Assembly (NCBI GenBank): GCA_033765235.1
Contig: JANRIG010000013.1
Coordinates: forward strand, 1-50,512
Origin: JANRIG01 sp033765235
GTDB lineage: Bacteria; Bacteroidota; Bacteroidia; Cytophagales; UBA9547
Length of the DNA: 50,512 nt
Direction of reading: 5' to 3'
The notes beneath the pieces are model-generated. The model did no database searches. It was not told the origin of the DNA and worked only from the letters and a program-made list of their open reading frames with translations. Positions 43,084 to 50,512 of this stretch are shown here, piece after piece. The number at the start of each line of letters is the position of its first letter. The stretch's first letter is position 1. The position numbers were made by a program, and so were the translations under genes.

Positions 43084-45305
43084 TCAAGCATTCTATACCT
43101 CACCCCTGTATATATCATTCGCCCTATTACAGGTCCCCACACCAATGAGGCATCAAAATAAGGACTATAAGGAGCAGATGATGACGAAATCAAAGTTTCT
43201 TGCCTGAAATCTCCCAGATTTTCACTTCCTATATATACATCCAATGTTTTGAACCATGTTTTGCTCACCTGAGCATTCATTATTGTATATGATGGTGAGG
43301 TGGCTTCACGAACGTAAGGTGCAGGATTTACCATGGTATTGGGCAACCGTTTTGTACTATACCAACTTACCGTAAAATCAAACTTCCAAAGATTATCAGT
43401 AATGTAGGATACATTCATAAAAACTCTATGAGCAGCTACATAAGGCAGTGTGAGCAATACCCCGCCATAAGTAGTTTTAGTATCTAGCCATCTGTAGGCA
43501 ACACGAGTATCAAGGCCGGGTAGTAACTCATAATTAACCTCAGACTGCACGCTGGCAGCATACGTTTTGCCAAAGCCCTCCATATTGTAATACCGTATTT
43601 GTGTAGGATTTTCCATATCTGTCACTACACTATTTTGAAAGTCTGTACGGTAAGCATCTATGCTTATGGTGCCATCGTGCGATAGTATTTCAAAATTTTT
43701 GGTGTACCCTACTCCATAGTTCCATCCGTTGCTTTGTTCCAAACCGTATGCATAATTATTTGATATAGTACTAATTATCACTGACCTTGAACTTACTAAA
43801 GCAGCTACATTGTCTGCAAATATATTCATCGTGCGTGAAGCTTTGCCTATGCTCAGTCTTATGATATCGTTGTTTGTAATATCATACTTAATGTGTAATC
43901 TTGGGGTAAATATCAGTCCATACAAGTTGTTGTAGTCGAGCCTTGTACCTTGCACAAAAGTAAATTTATCAGTAGGGGTATATGTGTATTCCATGTATGC
44001 GCCTATCACATGCTCTGCACGCCTGTATGCTATCCGCATAAGAGTTTCGTCATACCCGTCTGTCATATAGGTAATGCCGGTCTTAAATTTGTGTTGCGAA
44101 TGTTTAACAATAGATTGATATATCATATTGATATACAGCGAGTTTTGCTTTGCATCATAGTCTCTAATACCAAAAAATGAATGTTGGTCATGGTACATTG
44201 CATGCATTTGAAGCCCTATACTTTTATATTTTTTTTGTGGAAATACATATCCTGCTTTGCCAAAACCTTCCGCTCTTTTTGTAAATATGCCTATACCGTA
44301 AGGTTGCAAATTGTTGCGCTCATTGCTCAAATCAAAATTTGATTGCCCTCCTATTCGTTCATCCACCATAGGTGCAATTCCAAATTGTGCTATCCAGCCA
44401 TTCATGTGGGTATATTTCCATCTGTGCATCATATTTAGTTGGTATCCTGTGGGCAAGTCAATAAAGCCATCATTATTCATATCTATTTTACCCATCATTG
44501 TATTGGCATGCAGCATGGTAGCTGTACTCCAATTAGCGGATAACTTATTGGCTACATTAGTATTTGCCTCATAGCGCATCATATCGTTTATATATATATT
44601 GGCTAATAATTTTTCTTTTTTATCAGGTTTTTTGTGCTCTACATTTATTTGCCCTGCAAATGATTCATAACCATAGGCTGCAGAGCCCACACCTTTGGTC
44701 ACCTGTATGCTTTCTACCCAAGTGCCCGGGGTATATTGCAACCCATAGTATGAGGCAAGCCCACGCAAAGAGGGCAAGTTTTCTTGAAGCATTTGGGTAT
44801 ATATGCCCGAGAGCCCCAGCGTTTGTATCTGTCTGGCTCCTGTCACAGCATCTGTATAGCTCACATCTACACTTGGGTTGGTTTCAAAGCTTTCACTCAG
44901 GTTGCAGCATGCTGCCTTAAAAAGCTCTTTCTCCGTCACTATTTTTGTATTGAGTGGGTCAAGCATATTTTGATATGAGGCAAAATTGCGTGAAGTTACT
45001 TCTACTTCTTGCAAGTTGCCTGTTTCGTTATTTGCAAGCACTATTTTCATATCTTCATCATTTTCAACTTGCAAAGTATCACTCATATAGCCTATGTAGC
45101 TTACTATCAGTTTATTTGACAGATGATGAAAAGGTATAATAAATACTCCCACACTATCGGTTTGAGTTGCCACAGAAGTATTGAGCCAATACACAGTAGC
45201 ACCATTAATAGGTGCAAAATTACCAAACTTTGTTTCTTCCAACACTATTCCTTTGAGTTGTTGGGCACATACATATGCCGGCAACAGCAAAAATAGAAGC
45301 CACAT
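43080..45305 (-). CDS. TonB-dependent outer-membrane receptor, metal-associated
   Basis: 741 residues. A short signal peptide (about 1-14, VCA-Q) precedes a carboxypeptidase-regulatory-like domain (about 17-95). The plug (about 110-235) has the VTKGVGSAAYGYESFAGQIN signature, followed by a 22-strand barrel ending in an aromatic-rich strand (YTGVRYRMLD). It is the SusC-like but shorter receptor type. It lies directly downstream of an HMA-domain protein and an HYC_CC_PP protein, which points to copper or another soft metal, or a metallophore, as the cargo. A terminator-like hairpin ends only 8 bases before the ATG. Confidence 0.85.
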   Translation of the reverse strand: MWLLFLLLPAYVCAQQLKGIVLEETKFGNFAPINGATVYWLNTSVATQTDSVGVFIIPFHHLSNKLIVSYIGYMSDTLQVENDEDMKIVLANNETGNLQEVEVTSRNFASYQNMLDPLNTKIVTEKELFKAACCNLSESFETNPSVDVSYTDAVTGARQIQTLGLSGIYTQMLQENLPSLRGLASYYGLQYTPGTWVESIQVTKGVGSAAYGYESFAGQINVEHKKPDKKEKLLANIYINDMMRYEANTNVANKLSANWSTATMLHANTMMGKIDMNNDGFIDLPTGYQLNMMHRWKYTHMNGWIAQFGIAPMVDERIGGQSNFDLSNERNNLQPYGIGIFTKRAEGFGKAGYVFPQKKYKSIGLQMHAMYHDQHSFFGIRDYDAKQNSLYINMIYQSIVKHSQHKFKTGITYMTDGYDETLMRIAYRRAEHVIGAYMEYTYTPTDKFTFVQGTRLDYNNLYGLIFTPRLHIKYDITNNDIIRLSIGKASRTMNIFADNVAALVSSRSVIISTISNNYAYGLEQSNGWNYGVGYTKNFEILSHDGTISIDAYRTDFQNSVVTDMENPTQIRYYNMEGFGKTYAASVQSEVNYELLPGLDTRVAYRWLDTKTTYGGVLLTLPYVAAHRVFMNVSYITDNLWKFDFTVSWYSTKRLPNTMVNPAPYVREATSPSYTIMNAQVSKTWFKTLDVYIGSENLGDFRQETLISSSSAPYSPYFDASLVWGPVIGRMIYTGVRYRMLD

Positions 45306-45312
45306 TATATGT

Positions 45313-45343
45313 AAAAAAGGAGAATAAGTACATCCTATTCTCC
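45313..45343 (-). terminator. Terminator hairpin between the HMA gene and the TonB receptor gene
   Basis: On the minus strand, GGAGAATA (45336-45343 complement) pairs with TATTCTCC (45319-45326 complement) over a 9-base loop, followed by six T (45313-45318). It lies 9 bases past the HMA stop and ends 8 bases before the receptor ATG, so it is either a plain terminator with the receptor served by readthrough, or a regulated attenuator. Confidence 0.7.
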
Positions 45344-45352
45344 TACATTATT

Positions 45353-45682
45353 CTACTTTTTGCGTTCATATTGACAGCATTCCGGCAGCTTGTTATATGC
45401 CTTTTCATCAGCTTTTACTTTTTCAGTATCGTAGCCTGCTTTGGCTATGCTGTTATGTATGTCATCTTCTTTCAATTTACTATCGTCATAATTTACCTGC
45501 ATCATTTTAGAGTCTTCATTCCATGAGGCAGATTTAATGCCACTTTTGCCTTTGAGTGAGCCTTCTATGCGTTTTTTACACATTTCACAATTGCCCCATA
45601 CTTTAAATTTTATATTGTTATCGGCAGCATTGCCGGCTACAAAACATGCGATGATAAGCGTAATAATTAATAAGTTTTTCAT
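45353..45682 (-). CDS. Secreted HMA-domain metal-binding protein
   Basis: 109 residues from the ATG at 45682; a non-ATG reading from 45712 only lengthens the N-terminus. A signal peptide (1-20) precedes one heavy-metal-associated ferredoxin-like domain with the GNCEMC motif (Cys32 and Cys35). A polar tail ends in ECCQYERKK, adding a vicinal cysteine pair (102-103). HMA domains carry Cu(I) or related ions. Here the export signal makes it a periplasmic metal carrier, likely partner of the TonB receptor encoded next. Confidence 0.85.
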   Translation of the reverse strand: MKNLLIITLIIACFVAGNAADNNIKFKVWGNCEMCKKRIEGSLKGKSGIKSASWNEDSKMMQVNYDDSKLKEDDIHNSIAKAGYDTEKVKADEKAYNKLPECCQYERKK

Positions 45683-45774
45683 AATATTTTTTTTTAAAAT
45701 GTAGAACACCACTTTTAGGTATGGTGTTAATACCTTGATAATGAATTATAAGCGAATAATATACTATGCTGTTA

Positions 45775-46143
45775 TCACACAATTATAGTGCGATATTTAA
45801 TAAAAACAGGTACTTTAGGCGGGGTATTTATAGTTGAATAATATTGCATTTGTACATGTATAATCTCTAAAAGTAGAGCAGGCACAAATATATGCTTAGG
45901 CAAGTCTATTTGTAATGCGTGAAACAGGGCAAGTGTAGATACTTTGCAGTCGTCTGATTTTAAGGTTTTTATGATGTTTTCACAACACTTTTTTGATTTG
46001 CTGCCGCAGCTTGCACATGATTTATGCTGTGGCATCAACTTTACAGATACCAATTCACCCCCACAATAGTGCTTGTGGAGAGTGATACCTCCTGAAAATA
46101 TCAGGTATATAAAAATGATGAGTGTATGAAATAATATTTTCAT
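45775..46143 (-). CDS. HYC_CC_PP-family small protein
   Basis: 122 residues from the ATG at 46143; a TTG 12 bases upstream overlaps the Nfu gene and is rejected. An N-terminal membrane helix or signal (about 4-21) is followed by HKHYCGGELVSV (24-35), KSCASCGSKSKKCCENI (41-57, vicinal Cys53-Cys54) and a late TPPKVP (107-112). These three features define the HYC_CC_PP family, known from Bacteroidota near copper and TonB genes but of undefined function. The cysteines and histidines suggest metal binding on the periplasmic side. Confidence 0.8.
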   Translation of the reverse strand: MKILFHTLIIFIYLIFSGGITLHKHYCGGELVSVKLMPQHKSCASCGSKSKKCCENIIKTLKSDDCKVSTLALFHALQIDLPKHIFVPALLLEIIHVQMQYYSTINTPPKVPVFIKYRTIIV

Positions 46144-46151
46144 AAATGTTA

Positions 46152-46730
46152 TCAAACTCCTTCGGCTATCACTTCATTTACCTCAGGTACCATAGTTTTT
46201 ACTAACCTTTCTATGCCTTGTTTGAGGGTAAGTGTAGATGATGGGCATCCACTACATGAACCTTGAAGTTGTACTTTCAATACTCCTTTGTCAAACGAGT
46301 GAAAGGTGATATTACCCCCATCAGACTCTACTGCCGGGCGCACATATTCATCCAATATTCCTTTTATTTTTTTTACCTCATCGCTATCATGCTCATTTAT
46401 GCTTGATGATATTTCTTCTAAAAACAATGGATGACCTTCTTCTAAAAATGTCTTGATAAATGGACGTAGCAGCGGCACAATCTCATCCCATGCAAGAGCA
46501 TCGTCTTTGGTCACTGTCACAAAGTTAGACGAGATAAATACACGTTTCACAAAGTTGTATTTGAACAAGTCAAGCGCAAGCGGACAGCGAGCAGCAGAAA
46601 TAGGGTCTGGAAAGTCTGCACTCATCCCCTCTGGCAATAGCATAAAATTTACCACAAATTTAAGACTATTGGGGTTAGGATTAGACTCCGTATATACGTT
46701 TACAAATCTTTGGGCTTCTATATCTTGCAT
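46152..46730 (-). CDS. Nfu-type Fe-S carrier protein (NifU family)
   Basis: 192 residues: an N-terminal Nfu_N domain (about 10-98, with ESNPNPNSLKFVVN and RCPLALDLF), and a C-terminal NifU domain (about 120-190) with the cluster-binding GSCSGCPSS motif (Cys159 and Cys162). Nfu proteins deliver [4Fe-4S] clusters to target enzymes in the cytosol. It precedes the metal-handling genes by 8 bases and may be transcribed with them, which would tie Fe-S supply to copper stress, because Cu(I) damages Fe-S proteins. Confidence 0.9.
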   Translation of the reverse strand: MQDIEAQRFVNVYTESNPNPNSLKFVVNFMLLPEGMSADFPDPISAARCPLALDLFKYNFVKRVFISSNFVTVTKDDALAWDEIVPLLRPFIKTFLEEGHPLFLEEISSSINEHDSDEVKKIKGILDEYVRPAVESDGGNITFHSFDKGVLKVQLQGSCSGCPSSTLTLKQGIERLVKTMVPEVNEVIAEGV

Positions 46731-46792
46731 AATTGTAAAACTAAAAAAAATAGCTTAAAGTTCAAAATGAAATTTAGCAGAATGAATTGTAA

Positions 46793-47938
46793 TTACATTT
46801 TATACAATTTTTCCAATTCCTGCCTTATACCCTCTTGTATGAGTGAGTAGTCTATGTCATCTACAATACCTAGTTTATACATCTGCCAGGTACGCTCTTC
46901 ATAGTCTTTAATGTTAAATGCATGTATTTCTTGTGGACCACTCAGCAGATACCACCTTTTAAGGCTGTCTTTGTCCATTTGAAATACTTTGAGATTGAGG
47001 CTTTTGAGAAATCTGTCCCTCTGCAATACGCTTGCAAACGAGCGATTCATCACTACCCTATCCCAAGTTTTCTTTGATACTATAAATATGGTTTTCACAG
47101 TTTGCAACTCATTGTTTATCTTAGCTTTGATGCTGGGGGTTGTACTCAACATATACATTTTCACAGACTCAGGCGTACGACTAATGTTAGTAATGTCATC
47201 GCAATCTACTTTTACCCATTGGTCTTTTTGAAATGGCTCAAATATAGCTTCAGTACCTTTTTTATCTCTCTTTATAGCAGCCTGATTCAGGGCTTTTTGT
47301 ACTTCTGGCGTCCATTGTGTTTCGCCCAGCGGTATATCTTCAAGTTTTGGTGTATGAATATTGATGCCGGGTATGGCATGTCTAATTTTTTTTGCCAACT
47401 CATCAGCTCTTGCTTTGGCCAAAAGCTTGTTGTTTTCTACTGATGTGCGACCTGGCATGCTTCTGCCATCGGGGAGCAAATTGTTATTAGGCTTTTTAGG
47501 GTCAAAACTGGTAGGTATCTGCGATGCACTGCCCTTGATATACAGTACAAAATTTTTGCCCCCGTTGTCTGTTGTCAAAAATAGTTTTATTCGCGCTACC
47601 AGTTCTTTGAATTGGTGCTCACCATCTGCCGTAAAATCTGTTTTATTATTTTTGAATTGTTTAAAGAGAGGAATATTTAAGTGGATATCAGTGATATTTA
47701 TGGTCTTGAATGTGATGGTCTTAGTAGAGCGTACCAAATTAGCCTTTGATGCTTTGGCATGGGTATTAGGTTGCTCTCCTACCTCAAAACCACCCGGATG
47801 TACTGGTACTTCCACAGGGCATTCCTCTATATTATTGCTTTTTTTTACTTTAAGCCCTTTTTCGTCATATTGACCACGGGCTGTGTAAGCCACAAAAATA
47901 CATAAATAAATAACCGCTGTTCTTGCAATGATATTCAT
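46793..47938 (-). CDS. Secreted protein with an OmpA-like segment, function unknown
   Basis: 381 residues. A signal peptide (1-22, ARG-Q) is followed by a Pro/Lys-rich stretch. A region at about 75-190 resembles an OmpA-like peptidoglycan-binding fold: FTADGEHQFKELVARIK, FVLYIKGSASQIP and NNKLLAKARADELAKKI. The typical NxxLSxxRA motif is only partly kept, and a 20-residue Pro-Asn-Gly loop intervenes. The last 140 residues are mixed helix and strand with no known motif. Peptidoglycan binding is a guess. It is 62 bases upstream of the Nfu gene on the same strand. Confidence 0.55.
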   Translation of the reverse strand: MNIIARTAVIYLCIFVAYTARGQYDEKGLKVKKSNNIEECPVEVPVHPGGFEVGEQPNTHAKASKANLVRSTKTITFKTINITDIHLNIPLFKQFKNNKTDFTADGEHQFKELVARIKLFLTTDNGGKNFVLYIKGSASQIPTSFDPKKPNNNLLPDGRSMPGRTSVENNKLLAKARADELAKKIRHAIPGINIHTPKLEDIPLGETQWTPEVQKALNQAAIKRDKKGTEAIFEPFQKDQWVKVDCDDITNISRTPESVKMYMLSTTPSIKAKINNELQTVKTIFIVSKKTWDRVVMNRSFASVLQRDRFLKSLNLKVFQMDKDSLKRWYLLSGPQEIHAFNIKDYEERTWQMYKLGIVDDIDYSLIQEGIRQELEKLYKM

Positions 47939-48032
47939 GGCTGTAATGTAAAAAAAATATTAACTCAAAGGATATTTTTTTTATAAATGATGACATCCAT
48001 ATATTAATTCTATTTCGCGCATCATTGTGAAT

Positions 48033-48063
48033 AAAAAAAGCCACCCTTATGAGGTGGCTTTTT
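48033..48063 (-). terminator. Rho-independent terminator after the CBM9/T9SS gene
   Basis: A GCCACC/GGTGGC core stem (48040-48045 and 48053-48058) extended by A/T pairs on both sides has a 7-base loop and T-runs on both strands. It sits 20 bases beyond the stop at 48083 and could act in either direction. Confidence 0.9.
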
Positions 48064-48082
48064 GGCATAAAGATTACAGATA

Positions 48083-50278
48083 TTATTCTACAAATAATTT
48101 CTTACTGAGCTTCTTACCACCATCGCTCACATTCACAATGTAGAGACCTGGTGCCAAAGCAGCTTTGATGGCTGTTTCATTTTTGCCGACATACAATGTA
48201 GATTTAGTATAATATACCTCAGACCCTACACTATTTACAACGCTTATTGAAACCTCACCTGCAGAAGTGCTATAGTATCCTACATTAAATAGACCGGAAG
48301 TAGGATTAGGGTATATGCTTAGCTCTTGACCTGCATATTCACCATCGCTAATACTTGTAGTGCCGCAATTAAATAAACTTGTACATGTGCCTAATGTAGT
48401 AGAAACTATGCTGCCTCTTAATTGCATACGCACAATTGATTTTACAGTAGGGTCATATTTCAAAGCACTTGTAAGTGTTATTACCCCTGTAGTATTAGTC
48501 ATAGTAAGTTCCCATGAATTATTACCGGGAAGGTATGTGATATTGCCGGGAGGCGTTACACCGGCAGGTCCTGTAAGAGTAAATCCTATAAAATCTGCAG
48601 GAATTACTTTGTTTTTACAACCTGCAGAGTCATAGTAGGCTACTATAGTCATTTTTGTGTTAGTACCCGAGAACCCTACAAGTGTAGTAGCAGATGCAGT
48701 ACGGCAAGGGTTGTCAATAGCTCCGCCATAACCTGAAATGGTGTTTGAACTTGGCATAGCTTGGTTTGATATATTTACTACTTTGGTAGCACTTACTGAA
48801 GGAGCCACTGTAGAGGTAGCTTTGATAGTTACTGCTCCATTGCCAACCCCTTTAGATACTAATAGTCCTGTTACAGAATTGATAAATGCCAAATTATCGC
48901 CGGCAGTAATACTCCAAGTCACATTTTGTGGCACGCCTGATGATGATGGGGTAGCATCTTTTACCAAAGCTGTAGGTGCAGTAGAGCCCCAACTGCGAGT
49001 AATGTCAGCAACTGTAATTTCAATAGATGCAGGGTCTTTTTGTCCGGATATGTTTACTAACACGGTTTGCGATACAGTATTTGGACAATCTGCATTTACC
49101 AATGAAGTAGCTGTAACAGTGATAACCCCGTTTTTTAATGCTGTTATTTTGCCATTTGATGATATAGTGGCATAATCAGCACCTGCGGGCTCTAATGCAG
49201 ACCAGTCTACTGCTTGGCTGGCTTCTGCAGGTGATATAGTAGCTACTAAATCTAAAGTGCCATTAGGTGTTGATATGGCAGGTGAAGTAGGGTTTATACC
49301 CAAAAGAGTACCGCAAACAGCTCTTTCTACAGGACCTAATGTAATAGTGCCAAAAAATTGGCTTTCGCTCCAGTTGCGATTGCTACAGCACATGTTCCAC
49401 ATTTTTTGAGCTCTTTTAGTACCAAATACTGTTTGTAATCCTATGTCAAATCTGAATTTACGACCTCCATCAGGTCTTCTGTAAAAAGCGGTATTGGCTG
49501 GGTTGGCGTCATAAAGATTATTAGCATCTACAAAAGCACTTTGCAGCCTTTTCCAAGGCATTCTGGTTTCTACTATGTATCCGTCAGCAGTAGTTCTGGT
49601 CACCATAGATACCGTATCGGCAGGTGCAAACTGAATACCACCCGGATTGCTTATATCAGCTGAGGTAAATATATACTCACCTGTAGCTTTTACATTGATT
49701 TGCGACTGCATATCTTTGGTACTATTGTATGCACGTGGCCAGTTGGTAGCAAATGTACTGTGCGCACTGGTAAGTGAATCGCTGCTGTAGAAAAACTCAA
49801 ACCCGGCTTTATCAGCGCCCGTAGGAATGGCTGTATTATTGGCATTGGCATCTTTGATATAAGCTACCATATACAAAAAGTTAACATCCCATGCCATGGC
49901 AAATGTACCTGTAAACTGACCATATTCAGCAGAAGTAACGTCATTGGCAGTACCGCAATCGCCTGTAGCACCAATTTTTAGATTTATCTCCTCTGCTATG
50001 GCAGTAGGAAAAGTATTAGTGGTAGCATTGTAGTTGCCTTTGGCAGACGATGTCCACACATTATCATTAATGATACCGTCTATTACAGGGGCGGCAGCGG
50101 CGTAAGGCACTGTGTAGTTTTTACATTTAGACTGTGCTACAATGGAGCCGTCTGTACATGTAAATGGGGTATAGATACTAAAATTATTGCTGCCCGCACA
50201 AGTAACTTGGGCAATACTATGTAATGACCATAGTGATAATATGGCTCCGGTACATATATACGTAACTATTTTTTTCAT
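48083..50278 (-). CDS. Secreted CBM9-like and BIG2-domain protein with T9SS sorting domain
   Basis: 731 residues. A Sec signal (1-24) precedes a family-9-like carbohydrate-binding domain (about 55-310) with APVIDGIINDNVWTSSAKGN at its start and RMPWKRL later. Two BIG2-like Ig domains (about 325-505) share the NGVITVTA and NISGQ/NISNQ phrases with the 1132-residue protein. A third region (about 510-645) is unassigned. The C-terminus has SIYPNPTSGLFNV and GLYIVNV, a type A T9SS sorting domain. No catalytic domain is visible, so it probably tethers glycans at the cell surface. It follows a SusD-like gene on the same strand, but its own promoter candidate lies in between. Confidence 0.85.
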   Translation of the reverse strand: MKKIVTYICTGAILSLWSLHSIAQVTCAGSNNFSIYTPFTCTDGSIVAQSKCKNYTVPYAAAAPVIDGIINDNVWTSSAKGNYNATTNTFPTAIAEEINLKIGATGDCGTANDVTSAEYGQFTGTFAMAWDVNFLYMVAYIKDANANNTAIPTGADKAGFEFFYSSDSLTSAHSTFATNWPRAYNSTKDMQSQINVKATGEYIFTSADISNPGGIQFAPADTVSMVTRTTADGYIVETRMPWKRLQSAFVDANNLYDANPANTAFYRRPDGGRKFRFDIGLQTVFGTKRAQKMWNMCCSNRNWSESQFFGTITLGPVERAVCGTLLGINPTSPAISTPNGTLDLVATISPAEASQAVDWSALEPAGADYATISSNGKITALKNGVITVTATSLVNADCPNTVSQTVLVNISGQKDPASIEITVADITRSWGSTAPTALVKDATPSSSGVPQNVTWSITAGDNLAFINSVTGLLVSKGVGNGAVTIKATSTVAPSVSATKVVNISNQAMPSSNTISGYGGAIDNPCRTASATTLVGFSGTNTKMTIVAYYDSAGCKNKVIPADFIGFTLTGPAGVTPPGNITYLPGNNSWELTMTNTTGVITLTSALKYDPTVKSIVRMQLRGSIVSTTLGTCTSLFNCGTTSISDGEYAGQELSIYPNPTSGLFNVGYYSTSAGEVSISVVNSVGSEVYYTKSTLYVGKNETAIKAALAPGLYIVNVSDGGKKLSKKLFVE

Positions 50279-50313
50279 AATTATTTATTTTAATGGATAG
50301 GGTTTAACGATTA

Positions 50314-50340
50314 CAAATATACAAAAATTTAATTATTCAA
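50314..50340 (-). promoter_or_regulatory. Candidate promoter of the CBM9/T9SS gene
   Basis: On the minus strand TTG (50338-50340) precedes TATATTTG (50314-50321) by 16 bases, a fair match to the Bacteroidota -33/-7 pair. It would give a leader of about 30 bases. Confidence 0.5.
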
Positions 50341-50364
50341 TGAAGATTTATGTTTTTTTTTATT

Positions 50365-50512
50365 TTAATATCCGGGGTTTTGTATGATTGTGCCTTTGCT
50401 CAAGTCTATTTGTGATTGAGGGATAGGACATAGCCTGTGAATAACTGGGTTATATCCATTTTGTACTAATGGTGCTATCCTGCTTGCACCTCCGGGGTGG
50501 TCTTTGATGGCA
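50365..50512 (-). CDS. SusD/RagB-family nutrient-binding protein, C-terminal fragment
   Basis: The window edge cuts this gene. The last 48 codons, read on the minus strand from 50511, end with TAA at 50365-50367. The peptide ends HRLCPIPQSQIDL and IIQNPGY, the hallmark SusD/RagB C-terminus (PIP.xEI....QNPGY). SusD-like lipoproteins bind oligosaccharides at the outer membrane beside a SusC transporter. The rest of the gene, and presumably susC, lies outside the window to the right, so a glycan-uptake locus begins there. Confidence 0.85.
   Translation of the reverse strand, partial: AIKDHPGGASRIAPLVQNGYNPVIHRLCPIPQSQIDLSKGTIIQNPGY

Noticed and set aside
48360..49175. Plus-strand frames inside the CBM9/T9SS gene
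   Set aside because: Antisense shadows of a well-supported gene.

Overview
The window is AT-rich DNA from a member of the Bacteroidota, probably an environmental, plant-polymer-degrading lineage. The evidence is two proteins with C-terminal type IX secretion (T9SS) sorting domains, a SusD/RagB C-terminus at the right edge, a SusC-style TonB receptor with an N-terminal carboxypeptidase-regulatory-like domain, an HYC_CC_PP-type small protein, a Rho factor with a long linker, and several candidate promoters with the Bacteroidota -7 motif TAnnTTTG. By eye I found no tRNA, rRNA, CRISPR array, insertion sequence or prophage. It reads as an ordinary chromosomal segment with one clear catabolic island.

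Layout. 1-458: non-coding palindromic repeat cluster. 459-8824: housekeeping and envelope genes (trhO, a PAS histidine kinase, an unknown membrane protein, rbfA, a LolC/E-like permease, engB, folD, a lipoprotein). 9200-10948: tandem rhomboid proteases. 11385-14783: a very large T9SS adhesin-like protein with its own terminator. 15106-18361: solitary trpE with a small ORF, then an outer-membrane protein overlapping pdxJ. 18706-28959: nine genes on the minus strand forming a probable D-apiose (plus L-ribulose/L-arabinose) utilisation operon. 29166-34375: histidine phosphatase, a YidD-TPR-membrane fusion, a WD40 protein, two bestrophins and a lipoprotein. 34559-39575: histidine kinase, rho and serS. 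39625-42000: a secreted unknown protein bracketed by a diverged dispersed repeat and REP-like palindromes. 42142-46730: SMP-30-like lactonase, then a metal-handling group (Nfu, HYC_CC_PP, HMA, TonB receptor). 46793-50512: OmpA-like protein, CBM9/T9SS protein and the end of a SusD-like gene.

The most interesting system is the 18.7-29.0 kb operon. A secreted GH140-type enzyme (known members are apiosidases acting on rhamnogalacturonan-II) sits with a sugar permease, an ApsD-like dehydrogenase, an ApnO-like oxidoisomerase, an OiaK-like DUF1537 kinase and a RuBisCO-like protein of the OiaX/OiaT kind. Together these suggest release of D-apiose, import, oxidation to apionate, oxido-isomerisation to 3-oxo-isoapionate, phosphorylation, and decarboxylation or cleavage by the RuBisCO-like protein. 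The operon also carries canonical AraB and AraD but no AraA, an uncharacterised TIM-barrel enzyme, and no recognisable apionolactonase. These gaps are where new biochemistry could lie. All functional names come from motifs and context seen by eye, not from database searches.
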